Positions 10,632 through 18,817 of a stretch of 64,000 nucleotides of DNA are shown in pieces. The notes under the pieces are model-generated. The model searched no databases. It was not told the origin of the DNA and worked only from the letters and a program-made list of their open reading frames with translations. Positions within the stretch are counted from its first letter, which is position 1; every line of letters begins with the position of its first letter. Source of the DNA: Janthinobacterium sp. Marseille (GTDB lineage: Bacteria; Pseudomonadota; Gammaproteobacteria; Burkholderiales; Burkholderiaceae_D); assembly GCF_000013625.1 (NCBI RefSeq), contig NC_009659.1:2046001-2110000 (forward strand). The letters are read 5' to 3'. Both the position numbers and the translations under genes were made by a program.

Positions 10632-12434
10632 TTATTTGAAAAGTTGCAGGTGCTCTACCACCGGACCGAGTGCCAGTGCCGGTACATAGTTGAGGACACC
10701 AACCAGCAGCACGGTACCGACCAGCAAGGCGATGAACAGCGGGCCATGTGTCGGCATGGTGCCAGCATTGACCTCCAGCCGTTTCTTCGCGGCCAGTGAA
10801 CCGGCAATCGCCAGCACCGGAACGATCACGGCAAAGCGACCGAACCACATCGCTATCGCCAGCATCACGTTATAGAACGGCGTGTTGGCGGACAGTCCGG
10901 CAAACGCGCTACCGTTGTTATTCGCAGCCGATGTAAAGGCATACAGCACTTCGGAAAAGCCATGTGCGCCCGGATTCAGGATGCCGGCCTTGCCCGGGTC
11001 CAGCACCACTGCAATGGCCGTACCCAGCAAGACCAGGCAAGGCGTGACGAGGATCACCAGCGAAGCCATCTTCATTTCATAAGCCTGGATTTTCTTGCCC
11101 AGGTATTCCGGTGTACGTCCTATCATCAGGCCGGCGATGAATACGGCCAGGATGGCGAACACCAGCATCCCGTACAAACCGGTACCGACGCCGCCAAACA
11201 CCACTTCACCCAGTTGCATCAAGACCGTAGGGATCATGCCGCCGAGAGGTGTAAATGAGTCATGCATTGCATTGACCGCACCACAGGATGCCGCTGTCGT
11301 TACAGCTGCAAACAAGGTCGAGGCACTGATGCCGAAACGGGTTTCCTTGCCTTCCATATTGCCGCCGGCCTGCATCAGGCTTGCGCCCTGGTCCACGCCC
11401 AGTGCAGCCAGGCCCGGATGCGCCTGTTGCTCGGCACCCATCACCACTGCGGTGAGCACGACGAACAGCAAGGTCATTGCGCCGAGGATGGCCCAGCCCT
11501 GGCGCATATCACCAACCATGCGACCGAAGGTGAAACACAGCGCCGCCGGGATCAGGAAGATCGCCAGCATTTCCACCAGATTGCTGAAGGCAGTCGGGTT
11601 TTCATATGGATGTGCCGAATTGGCATTGAAGAAGCCACCGCCATTGGTACCCAGCATCTTGATCGCTTCCTGCGAAGCAACCGGGCCCATCGCGATGGTT
11701 TGCGTTTTGGCAGTCAGGGTTTCCAGTACCGGTGCGCCCTTGTCATCGACCACCGGCTGTCCATCCGTACCAACTTTCGGCTGCTGGTAAGTAATCGGAT
11801 CGATCAGCGCCACATCCTTGTAGGAAGAGAAATTCTGTATCACGCCCTGGCTCATCAGCACGACGGCGACGATGACCGACAAAGGCAGCAAGACATACAG
11901 GGTGGAACGTGTCAGGTCGACCCAGAAGTTGCCTATCGATTTGACCGAACGATGGCTGAAGCCACGTATCAGTGCATAGATCACGGCAATACCGGTCGCG
12001 GCGGAAAAGAAGTTCTGTCCGCTCAGCGCCAGCATTTGCGTCAGGTAACTCATCGTCGATTCACCGCCATAGCCTTGCCAGTTGGTATTGGCAACAAAGC
12101 TGACGGCGGTATTGAACGACGAGTCCGGACTGACATTGCCAAAAGCTTGCGGATTCAAAGGCAGCCAGGCCTGCATGCGTTGCACCGCATAGACAAAGAA
12201 AGTGCCGAGCACGTTGAAGACCAGCAAGGCTATTGCATAGCCTTTCCAGCTCATCTCGGTTTGTGCATTGCTGCCCGCCATCCGATACAGGAATTGCTCG
12301 AATCGGGCGAGCCAGCCCAGCCCGCGTATAGGCGCAGTGCCACCGACCTTGGCCAGATAGGTGCCGAGCGGATACGCCAGCACCAGCAAAACCAGCAGGA
12401 ATACCGCCAGCAAGATAATTGATTGCGTCGTCAT
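10632..12434 (-). CDS. kdpA: Potassium-transporting ATPase subunit A
   Basis: 600 residues with about ten membrane helices; KdpA is a member of the superfamily of K+ transporters and supplies the selectivity filter of the Kdp pump. The GTNGGGF segment (near 250) and ANNNGSAF are filter-loop motifs of this family. The ATG directly abuts the kdpF stop (TAAATG), so the two are co-translated. Length is the normal one for betaproteobacterial KdpA. Confidence 0.97.
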   Translation of the reverse strand: MTTQSIILLAVFLLVLLVLAYPLGTYLAKVGGTAPIRGLGWLARFEQFLYRMAGSNAQTEMSWKGYAIALLVFNVLGTFFVYAVQRMQAWLPLNPQAFGNVSPDSSFNTAVSFVANTNWQGYGGESTMSYLTQMLALSGQNFFSAATGIAVIYALIRGFSHRSVKSIGNFWVDLTRSTLYVLLPLSVIVAVVLMSQGVIQNFSSYKDVALIDPITYQQPKVGTDGQPVVDDKGAPVLETLTAKTQTIAMGPVASQEAIKMLGTNGGGFFNANSAHPYENPTAFSNLVEMLAIFLIPAALCFTFGRMVGDMRQGWAILGAMTLLFVVLTAVVMGAEQQAHPGLAALGVDQGASLMQAGGNMEGKETRFGISASTLFAAVTTAASCGAVNAMHDSFTPLGGMIPTVLMQLGEVVFGGVGTGLYGMLVFAILAVFIAGLMIGRTPEYLGKKIQAYEMKMASLVILVTPCLVLLGTAIAVVLDPGKAGILNPGAHGFSEVLYAFTSAANNNGSAFAGLSANTPFYNVMLAIAMWFGRFAVIVPVLAIAGSLAAKKRLEVNAGTMPTHGPLFIALLVGTVLLVGVLNYVPALALGPVVEHLQLFK

Positions 12435-12524
12435 TTACAGGTCCTCCGCATTCAACAAGGCCGCCAGCAAATAAATCAGCAGGCCGACGGCAACTACCGC
12501 GCCCACCAGGTAAAACATGTTCAT
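12435..12524 (-). CDS. kdpF: Potassium-transporting ATPase subunit F
   Basis: A 29-residue single-helix peptide, MNMFYLVGAVVAVGLLIYLL then AALLNAEDL. This is the size and pattern of KdpF, a small lipid-like stabiliser of the KdpABC complex in the inner membrane. Its TAA touches the kdpA ATG, the classic arrangement. Its own ATG overlaps the stop of a second micro-ORF upstream (ATGA), so translation is probably coupled. An ATG at the third codon is an alternative start. Confidence 0.9.
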   Translation of the reverse strand: MNMFYLVGAVVAVGLLIYLLAALLNAEDL

Positions 12525-12613
12525 TGACGTTCTCCCAGCTTGTTACAGCCGTTTGTGAAGGCCACAAGCAGCAGGAAAAACACCGCGATTGCGGCGATAA
12601 ATACTATGTCCAT
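12521..12613 (-). CDS. Micro-ORF for a 30-residue membrane peptide at head of kdp operon
   Basis: A 30-residue peptide: start MDIVFIAAIAVFFLLLVAFT, then a short polar tail NGCNKLGERQ. One hydrophobic helix (about 3-19) is followed by a Cys- and Lys/Arg-containing tail, so the tail is probably cytoplasmic. A GGGGAAGATGG stretch precedes the ATG. The stop overlaps the kdpF start (ATGA), which argues that it is translated and coupled to kdpF. It lies about 80 bases downstream of the KdpE-like box and so is the first gene of the transcript. I do not know a named family for it; it may be a second small accessory subunit or a leader peptide. Confidence 0.6.
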   Translation of the reverse strand: MDIVFIAAIAVFFLLLVAFTNGCNKLGERQ

Positions 12614-12694
12614 CCATCTTCCCCATACAGGTTTACGATGAATAGAAGCGTAGTCTTATCAATCTAAAAAATTCGTAAAGACTTGGATGGCGGG

Positions 12695-12711
12695 TGTAAA
12701 CAAAGCGTAAA
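12695..12711 (-). promoter_or_regulatory. KdpE-like binding box upstream of kdp
   Basis: Read on the minus strand, the 17 bases TTTACGCTTTGTTTACA match the E. coli KdpE site as I remember it (TTTATACTTTTTTTACA) at 14 of 17 positions and are followed by CCCGCC, as in E. coli. It lies upstream of the first ORF of the kdp operon in the correct orientation. The -10/-35 elements between the box and the ORF are not obvious to me. Confidence 0.7.
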
Positions 12712-12830
12712 AATTGCTTGGGAAATATGACGGGATGGGGATGCGCCGTTGGCGCTGAGGCAGGAATGCCGGGAGGGGTGCAGCAGTATCCTGTGGACCA
12801 GGGCACTGCCGATTTAATGCGGATGGGCTC

Positions 12831-13334
12831 TCAATTGAAGTAATTGCGGCGATTCTTTTCGCCAACCTGGATTTTTCCTGTCATACCGGCTTCAAAGTGA
12901 CCGGTAATCAGGCAGGCAAAATCGAATTCACCGGGACGATTAAAGGTCCAGACGATTTCCTCGATAGCACCCGGCTTTACGTGCGCCATATACGGTGCTT
13001 CATGTGCCATCGTGGGAAATTTACGCATCATTGCCGCATGCTCCTGCAATTGTGCTGTCGTTCCCAGCACGACTTCATGCAGTATCTTGCCCTTGTTCTT
13101 GACCACCAGCCTGACGGTTTCACCTTCCTTGACCTTGATCCTGTTCGGGGTAAAACGCATATCGTCGCTCATCACCAGCTTGATGGTTCTATGCACCCTG
13201 GCCGGGTCACCGGCAATACCAAACTCTTTTTGTTCGGCCTTGCTTGCATCGAATACCGGCTTGCCGTGTACATCATCATGGGCCAGCGCCACGGACGAGG
13301 CAAACAGCAAAACTGCCAACATCAGTTTTTTCAA
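12831..13334 (-). CDS. Periplasmic cupredoxin, CopI-like
   Basis: 167 residues with a signal peptide (about 1-18, ending VALA). The plastocyanin-like fold carries a complete type 1 copper site: His86 in KILHEVVL, then Cys141, His146 and Met151 in FACLITGHFEAGM. Proteins of this kind serve in periplasmic copper tolerance or electron transfer. The mature N-terminus starts HDDVHGK, another possible copper site. It lies upstream of kdp on the same strand, separated by about 220 bases, and downstream of the convergent-free dmeR region. No copper ATPase is nearby, so the physiological partner is unclear. Confidence 0.85.
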   Translation of the reverse strand: MKKLMLAVLLFASSVALAHDDVHGKPVFDASKAEQKEFGIAGDPARVHRTIKLVMSDDMRFTPNRIKVKEGETVRLVVKNKGKILHEVVLGTTAQLQEHAAMMRKFPTMAHEAPYMAHVKPGAIEEIVWTFNRPGEFDFACLITGHFEAGMTGKIQVGEKNRRNYFN

Positions 13335-13440
13335 TTTCTATTCCTTGCAATTGCTTTAAACCATGGATCACACTGCTGTTGAAACGCCCGATTCTTCGTC
13401 ACTTCAATCGCGCGCAGATGATACATGAAGGTGATGACGG

Positions 13441-13713
13441 CTACTTCAGGTATGAACGCAAGACTGTGACAACCTGCTCCAGGTCGGCCTGGCGTTCTTC
13501 TTCTGAAACAGGCTGTGCACCAAGATGTTCACGGATATGGCTTTCCAGCACTTCCGCCATCAAGCCGTTCGCGGCGCCGCGTATCGCCGCAATCTGCTGC
13601 AGTACCGCAGCACAATCGCTATCTCCGTCCAGCGCCTTTTCCAAAGCCTCGACCTGCCCCTTCATGCGGCGCACCCGTGCCAGTAATTTCCTGTCGCCCT
13701 TGGTATGTGACAT
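13441..13713 (-). CDS. dmeR: Metal-responsive repressor of the CsoR/RcnR family (DmeR-like)
   Basis: 90 residues from the ATG at 13713; an in-frame TTG two codons earlier is less likely. The all-helical FrmR/RcnR fold is clear from VRRMKGQVEALEKAL and IRGAANGLMAEVLE. Metal-ligand candidates His3, Cys34, His59 and His63 reproduce the HCHH pattern of Ni/Co-sensing RcnR and DmeR, rather than copper-type CsoR. It is divergent from a DmeF-type exporter, with an RcnR-style operator between them. It probably represses both genes until Ni or Co binds. FrmR-type formaldehyde sensing is the alternative, but context and the His ligands favour metal. Confidence 0.85.
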   Translation of the reverse strand: MSHTKGDRKLLARVRRMKGQVEALEKALDGDSDCAAVLQQIAAIRGAANGLMAEVLESHIREHLGAQPVSEEERQADLEQVVTVLRSYLK

Positions 13714-13739
13714 TTGCAAACATCCTTTCAGACTGCCTG

Positions 13740-13766
13740 TTAATATACTGGGGTATAGTATATTAA
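13740..13766. promoter_or_regulatory. DmeR/RcnR-type operator between dmeR and dmeF
   Basis: Perfect 10-base inverted arms TTAATATACT and AGTATATTAA flank a 7-base G-tract spacer GGGGTAT. The core TACTGGGGTATAGTA fits the RcnR/DmeR operator pattern TACT-G-tract-AGTA, whose G-tract gives A-form DNA. It lies 18 bases before the dmeF ATG and 27 bases before dmeR, suitable for repressing both. Confidence 0.85.
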
Positions 13767-13784
13767 AATCCTGGATTAGCGCAC

Positions 13785-14714
13785 ATGAACACTCCGAAAA
13801 CGCCGGATCACCTGGTACACGAACACATTTTCAATCGCGGCAATCCGATCGCGGAAAAGAAAACCGCGTGGGCGCTGCTATTGACGACCGTGATGATGGT
13901 GGCGGAAATCATCAGCGGCTATGCCTTCAATTCAATGGCATTGCTGGCCGATGGCTGGCATATGAGTTCGCATTCGGTAGCCCTGGGCCTGGCGGTGATG
14001 GCTTATGTACTGGCCCGGCGTTACGCGAATGACCAGCGCTTTGCCTTCGGCACCTGGAAGATAGAAATACTCGGCGCCTACACCAGCGCCCTGCTGCTCT
14101 TGCTGGTTGCGGCCTTGATGCTGTACCAGTCGATAGAACGCCTGATTAATCCGACTGCAGTGCACTACGACCAGGCAATTGCGATTGCCGTACTGGGCCT
14201 GGTCGTAAACCTGGCTTGCGCCTACCTGCTGAAGGATGATCATGCACATGGACACGTTCATGGTCACGACCATGCGCATGATGACCATCATCATGACCTG
14301 AACCTGCGTTCAGCCTATATGCATGTGATCGCGGATGCCGCGACCTCGGTGCTGGCGATCATCGCACTCTTCGGCGGCAAATTATGGGGTGCGAGCTGGC
14401 TCGATCCTGCCATGGGCATCGTCGGCGCAGCGCTGGTTTCGGTCTGGGCCTATGGCCTGATCAGAGATAGCGGGCGGTTCCTGCTGGATGCGGAAATGAA
14501 TGCACCGGTAGTGGAAGAAATACGCGAAGTGATTGCCGCCAGCCCGATCCCGGCTGCGATCTGTGATTTACACGTTTGGCGTGTCGGTAAGCAAAAGTAC
14601 GCCTGCATACTGACGCTGGCGGTGCACGAAGCTGCCACGCCGGATTATTTCCGTCGGCAGTTGGCGATACATGAGGAGTTGGTGCATATCACCGTGGAGA
14701 TTGTGCATATCTGA
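13785..14714 (+). CDS. dmeF: Cation diffusion facilitator, DmeF-type Ni/Co exporter
   Basis: 309 residues, cation diffusion facilitator with six helices. The helix 2 metal site appears as SMALLADGWHMSSH (about 48-61) and the helix 5 site as YMHVIADAATS. A His-rich cytoplasmic loop lies between helices 4 and 5 (about 145-167: HAHGHVHGHDHAHDDHHH). The N-terminal HLVHEHIF is a typical DmeF extension. The family exports divalent cations against the proton gradient; DmeF homologues confer cobalt and nickel resistance. The partner repressor and operator next to it support this choice over zinc-type CDFs. Confidence 0.9.
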   Translation: MNTPKTPDHLVHEHIFNRGNPIAEKKTAWALLLTTVMMVAEIISGYAFNSMALLADGWHMSSHSVALGLAVMAYVLARRYANDQRFAFGTWKIEILGAYTSALLLLLVAALMLYQSIERLINPTAVHYDQAIAIAVLGLVVNLACAYLLKDDHAHGHVHGHDHAHDDHHHDLNLRSAYMHVIADAATSVLAIIALFGGKLWGASWLDPAMGIVGAALVSVWAYGLIRDSGRFLLDAEMNAPVVEEIREVIAASPIPAAICDLHVWRVGKQKYACILTLAVHEAATPDYFRRQLAIHEELVHITVEIVHI

Positions 14715-14733
14715 ATGATTTTTAGTTTATCGG

Positions 14734-14840
14734 TGTTGATACTGTTCTCTCTTCGTAGAGAAGTGCGTTGCCGGGGGTGGCCCGGCGGCCACTCACTTTC
14801 TTTGTCTCGCCAAAGAAAGTAAGCAAAGAAAAGCGACCGC
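14734..14840 (+). repeat. Inverted repeat, left arm (107 bases)
   Basis: This segment aligns with the reverse complement of 15189-15295 with about eight mismatches in 107 bases. It contains its own hairpin, ACTTTCTTTG-TCTCGC-CAAAGAAAGT (14795-14820). The similarity fades but continues inward (for example TTCGCTCAGAC on both sides). It looks like a dispersed intergenic repeat; short ORFs over it are not convincing as genes. Confidence 0.85.
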
Positions 14841-15188
14841 GAAGCCGCAGCCCCTGCGGGGTTCCCGTCTGTGCAAGTCAAAAAATGGGAAGGGGACGAA
14901 ACTCGCTTCGCTCAGACAACATCCCCTTCTTTTTCCATTTTCTGCCCCGCACAAACGGCAGCGTCAAAGCGGATAACAACCACAGCCTCTTTGATTCACC
15001 AAACTAAGCTGAATTATCTAGGCTGTTGCTTTTGACTTACCCGCATCTGGCGTTGCCAAGGCAAGCGATTGTCAGACGGGTCCAACGGCGCAAACATGTC
15101 TGAGCGAAGCTTTAGCGTAGCGAGTTGGTTTGCGACGCCGGCTGGCGATCGCTTGACTTGGGTACCCGCGCAGCGGGCAACGACTCCT
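14841..15188. other. Spacer between inverted repeat arms
   Basis: About 350 bases with no supportable gene. Short open frames run through it and the arms, but they show no ribosome site, no domain and a composition that follows the repeat. Inner parts look like degenerate continuations of the repeats. Confidence 0.6.
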
Positions 15189-15295
15189 GCGGTCGCCTTT
15201 CTTTGCTTACTTTCTTTGGCGAAGCAAAGAAAGTGAGTAGCCGCCGGGCTACCCCCGGCAACGCACTTCTCCACGAAGAGAGAACAGCATCAGCA
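15189..15295 (-). repeat. Inverted repeat, right arm (107 bases)
   Basis: Opposite-orientation copy of 14734-14840. Its internal hairpin is ACTTTCTTTG-GCGAAG-CAAAGAAAGT (15209-15234), so both arms keep the 10-base stem while the loop differs, which suggests selection on the stem or recent common origin with drift in the loop. Confidence 0.85.
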
Positions 15296-15317
15296 ACATC
15301 CGAACATAAACAAACAA

Positions 15318-15352
15318 TAAAAAATGCCGTTCAGAAAACTGAACGGCATTTA
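15318..15352 (-). terminator. Intrinsic terminator of dps
   Basis: On the minus strand a 13-base stem AAATGCCGTTCAG / CTGAACGGCATTT with a TTTT loop is followed by a run of T. It lies 35 bases downstream of the dps stop. Confidence 0.85.
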
Positions 15353-15386
15353 TTCTCAGCTGTTAATGCGCCAAACAACGCAAATA

Positions 15387-15965
15387 TCAGTGCCCGGTCG
15401 AATCAGCATTACGACCTGCTTCGAACAGGAACCAGGTACGTTGTTCGGTTTCATCGATCCAGACTTCGATCAGGCTGGTGGTACCGATATCGTGGTGTTC
15501 ATCACAGACGCCATGGGCTTCGCGCAAACGTGAAGTCAGCAACTTGTTGTCTTCACGCAATTCAGCCAGCATGTCATTTGGCTCGACGTAATCCGCATCG
15601 TTATCCTTGATGCGTTGGGTACGGGCAATATGACCGATGGAGCGCAAAGTCATGCCGCCGACTTTACGGATACGTTCTGCAATCAGATCCGTCATCGCGT
15701 AGATTTGCACAGCTTGTTCGTCCAACAGCAAATGGTAGTCGCGGAAATGCGGGCCGCTCATATGCCAATGGAAGTTTTTGGTTTTCAGGTAGAGCGCGAA
15801 CACATCTGCCAGCACGCCATTCATGGCGGCGGAAATATCCTTGGTCGCTTTAACGCCCATATCGCTTGGAGTAATCAGTGGCGCACGCTGTCTGCGCTTG
15901 ATGTCTGCTACCGAACTGGCTTTGGTAGCTTTTACCGCTTTGGTAGCTTTAACAGGTTTCTTCAT
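15387..15965 (-). CDS. dps: Dps family DNA-binding ferritin
   Basis: 192 residues. An N-terminal Lys-rich tail (KKPVKATKAVKATKASS) should bind DNA, as in E. coli Dps. The ferritin-like helices carry the intersubunit ferroxidase residues in FHWHMSGPHFRDYHLLLDEQ (about 64-83). Dps dodecamers store iron by using peroxide as oxidant and protect DNA under starvation or oxidative stress. It is monocistronic, with a strong terminator downstream and about 200 bases of free DNA upstream; I did not recognise a defined OxyR or Fur site there. Confidence 0.95.
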   Translation of the reverse strand: MKKPVKATKAVKATKASSVADIKRRQRAPLITPSDMGVKATKDISAAMNGVLADVFALYLKTKNFHWHMSGPHFRDYHLLLDEQAVQIYAMTDLIAERIRKVGGMTLRSIGHIARTQRIKDNDADYVEPNDMLAELREDNKLLTSRLREAHGVCDEHHDIGTTSLIEVWIDETEQRTWFLFEAGRNADSTGH

Positions 15966-16163
15966 ACATCACTCCTCGGTTATTAATAAACCACATCCGA
16001 ATTATTTCGGCATGCTTGAAAGTACGCTCTTGCATTTTGAACCAAGCCGCATCAAGCAGCAAGTTCAGTGAATCGATTAATCAGATAGCGAAAAACGATT
16101 GGATGACGCATCGCATCATCAGTTCAATTATTAATGTGACCGCTCTGCTTTATTTCAAGTGCC

Positions 16164-16841
16164 CTACTTCAAAAAGAACTCAACTGCCAATGCGACGATA
16201 GGCGGCTGGATGGAGTGATTACCGTTGAACTCGACCAGTTCAACATCATAACCGGCTGCTTTCAGCTTCGCTGCATGCGGACGCGCGCTGGTTTCAATCG
16301 GCAATTGTTCATCGACCAGGCCGTGCGAGATAAAGACCTTGGGCGCGCCTTCCTGCATGAAGACAGACATGAAACCACCGGAAAAGACGATCACATGGCT
16401 GACCAGGTCGCCATTGGTGATGCCTGTTGACAGTGAATAGCTGCCGCCGTCAGAGAAGCCGGCGAAACCGAAATGCTCCTGGTCGATCAGGTAATGGGAA
16501 GCAACTTCGGTCAGTGCCTGGCCCAGTCGCTGGATATCCGGGCCGTTCCCGCCAATCACGATGTCCCAGGTGACATACATCGATTGCGGCACCAGCAACA
16601 GGAATTTATTGCGCTCGGCATGCTCTTCGAGGAAGGGCAAGACTTTTTCCGCGCTGCCGCCTGCGCCATGGAACATGACCAGCAAAGGCACCGCGGCGTT
16701 CGACTCGAGACCGGTTGGAACATACAGCACCGCATCACGTTCCTCGGCGATACCGAGGAAGTTACGACCAGGCTGCAACGGAGATTTGGTAGGCGACGCG
16801 TGCGTGAACGACAGGCGTCCCATTAATGAGAGATCAAACAT
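16164..16841 (-). CDS. Alpha/beta hydrolase, carboxylesterase/phospholipase-like
   Basis: 225 residues, alpha/beta-hydrolase fold. Seen: oxyanion-loop segment MFHGAGGSAE (about 55-64), nucleophile elbow GFSDGGS, a likely acid in HGLVDEQLP and catalytic His in GNHSIQ. The layout resembles the YpfH/carboxylesterase group with short-chain ester or lysophospholipid substrates, but the true substrate cannot be told. There is no signal peptide, so it is cytoplasmic. It ends just before the dps upstream region and lies 71 bases downstream of the ABC transporter gene on the same strand. Confidence 0.75.
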   Translation of the reverse strand: MFDLSLMGRLSFTHASPTKSPLQPGRNFLGIAEERDAVLYVPTGLESNAAVPLLVMFHGAGGSAEKVLPFLEEHAERNKFLLLVPQSMYVTWDIVIGGNGPDIQRLGQALTEVASHYLIDQEHFGFAGFSDGGSYSLSTGITNGDLVSHVIVFSGGFMSVFMQEGAPKVFISHGLVDEQLPIETSARPHAAKLKAAGYDVELVEFNGNHSIQPPIVALAVEFFLK

Positions 16842-16912
16842 GCCATTATCTTACCTCGTCCCCCGCGAATTGAAAACCGCCTGCCGCACTGTCGATATCC
16901 TCCGACCCGCAC

Positions 16913-18745
16913 TCACTCACCAAAATTGAAGATCGTCATTTGCGGATCCTTATCGTTCTCCGGCTCTTCCGGCTCGGCTTCATGCTGCTTGCTGCCGGGC
17001 CAGCTGCTGCGCTCGCCGATTTGCTGGCGCCACATCGCGTAGTACAAGCCTTTACTCTCCAGCAAAGCGAGGTGGCTGCCGCTTTCAACGATATGCCCTT
17101 TTTCCAGCACGAAGATGGTGTTCGCATGCATGATGGTTGATAGCCTGTGCGCAATCAGGATCGTGATTTGCGTACTGCGCGCGGAAATCATGCGTACCGT
17201 ATCGGTAATCTGTTCCTCGGTCAGCGAATCCAGCGCCGAAGTCGCTTCATCAAAGATCAGCAGGCGCGGCTGCCGGATCAGCGCCCGCGCAATCGACAGC
17301 CTTTGCTTTTCACCGCCGGATAGCTTGACACCCATCTCGCCTATCATCGTATCCAGCCCTTCCGGCGACTGCTCCAGCAAATAAGCGCAGGAAGCCTGTT
17401 CCATCGCGGCGATGATTTCTTCATCCGTCGCATCCGGCTTAACGAATTGCAGGTTCTCGCGTATCGTGCCGGCGAACAGATGCGTCTCCTGCGTCACGAA
17501 GCCGATCTGGCGCCGCGCCCGGTTGTAACGCAAGTCCCTGGTGGAAACATCGTTGTAATACACCGCGCCGCTGGCCGGCGTATACAAACCCACCAGCAAT
17601 TTCACCAGCGTCGACTTGCCCGAACCGGACGGCCCGACAAAGGCAATGGTATCGCCCAGTCCGGCGGAAAACGAAACATGCTGCAAGGCCGGTTCACTCG
17701 CATGTTTGTGGCTGAAACTCACATCTTCAAAGCGCACGTCCCTGATCGAACCGATATCTATCGCTGACTTCGAACCACGTTCGACCGGCTTCTTCATCAG
17801 GATGTCGAAGTTCAGCAATGATGCTTCCGCCTCGCGGTAAGCGATGATGATATTGCCCAGCTCCTGCAAAGGCGCGAGGATGGCGACCGAGATGAATTGC
17901 ATCGCGATCAATTCGCCGGTACTCAGCACATCACGGAAAATCAGCCACAGCAAGGCAAACAGGATGGCGTGCTTGAGCACCACCAGCGTCGTGCCCTGCA
18001 GGAAGGATAGCAGGCGGATACGTTTGACCTTCTTCATTTCCAGCGCGAACAGCTCTATCGTTTGCGCCTGCAAACGACGGATTTCGGCAAAGGTCAGGCC
18101 CAGGCTTTTGATCAATTCGATATTGCGCAACGATTCGGCGATGAAGCCGGAATTGCGATTGGTTTCGCGCACGATGGAGCGCTGCTGGCTTTTGATTTCA
18201 CGGCTCAGCAGGCCGGTCAGGCCACCCAGCACCAGCACGCCGATCAGGAATACCGGCACCAGCATCCAGTGCTTGGTCACCGCATACCAGGTCAGGAAGC
18301 CCATGCCGACAATCGCGGCAAAGACCGTATTCACGAAGGAATTGATGAAGCGTTCGCTGTCGGCCCTTACCTTTTGCAGCAGCGACAGGGTTTCGCCGCT
18401 ACGCAAGTCTTCGAACTCCTGGAAGCGCAGGCGCAGCAACTGGCGCAAGCCATCATTGAAAATCTCGGTACCCAGCTTTTGCACCACCAGCCGCGTCAGG
18501 TATTCCTGCAAAGCCTTGGCCAGGCGGGACAATACGGCGATAACGAGGGCCAGCGCAAGCAAGGTCAAAACGCCGGAAACCAGTTGCTGGTCGGTCTTGT
18601 CGACCGGCCGGATCGCGTATTCGTCGATGATTTTGCCGAGGATGATCGGATCGATCAGCGCCAGTACCTGGCTGATCGCTGCCAATAGCAGGGCCAGTGC
18701 AACCAGCCGGCCATGCGGTTTGAGGTAAGTCCAGAGGATGTACAT
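16913..18745 (-). CDS. ABC exporter with fused membrane and ATPase domains
   Basis: 610 residues: six-helix exporter domain (about 10-310) fused to a nucleotide-binding domain with Walker A GPSGSGKST (catalytic Lys377), signature LSGGEKQR, Walker B LLIFDEATSALD and H-loop IAHRLST. This is an MsbA/LmrA-like half transporter that should work as a homodimer. Substrate is unknown; lipid, peptide or drug export are all possible. The C-terminus has an acidic tail rich in Glu and Pro (EAEPEEPENDKD). No neighbouring HlyD or outer membrane gene, so it is not a type I secretion unit. Confidence 0.9.
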   Translation of the reverse strand: MYILWTYLKPHGRLVALALLLAAISQVLALIDPIILGKIIDEYAIRPVDKTDQQLVSGVLTLLALALVIAVLSRLAKALQEYLTRLVVQKLGTEIFNDGLRQLLRLRFQEFEDLRSGETLSLLQKVRADSERFINSFVNTVFAAIVGMGFLTWYAVTKHWMLVPVFLIGVLVLGGLTGLLSREIKSQQRSIVRETNRNSGFIAESLRNIELIKSLGLTFAEIRRLQAQTIELFALEMKKVKRIRLLSFLQGTTLVVLKHAILFALLWLIFRDVLSTGELIAMQFISVAILAPLQELGNIIIAYREAEASLLNFDILMKKPVERGSKSAIDIGSIRDVRFEDVSFSHKHASEPALQHVSFSAGLGDTIAFVGPSGSGKSTLVKLLVGLYTPASGAVYYNDVSTRDLRYNRARRQIGFVTQETHLFAGTIRENLQFVKPDATDEEIIAAMEQASCAYLLEQSPEGLDTMIGEMGVKLSGGEKQRLSIARALIRQPRLLIFDEATSALDSLTEEQITDTVRMISARSTQITILIAHRLSTIMHANTIFVLEKGHIVESGSHLALLESKGLYYAMWRQQIGERSSWPGSKQHEAEPEEPENDKDPQMTIFNFGE

Positions 18746-18817
18746 CGCGGCCCCTCCCTGTTAACGCCCGTCGGCAAGAGGATAGCCCAATGGCAGGACT
18801 GCCTGCCCTATTTCCGT

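Noticed and set aside
11262..12422. 386-codon plus-strand frame
   Set aside because: Antisense to kdpA, which is a convincing family member; low-complexity His/Gln composition typical of shadow frames.
12659..12865. 68-codon minus-strand frame overlapping the cupredoxin end
   Set aside because: It crosses the kdp promoter region and the cupredoxin stop without a ribosome site.
14768..15274. Short frames in and between the inverted repeat arms
   Set aside because: They are translations of the repeats with no ribosome site; Pro/Arg-rich residues come from repeat composition.
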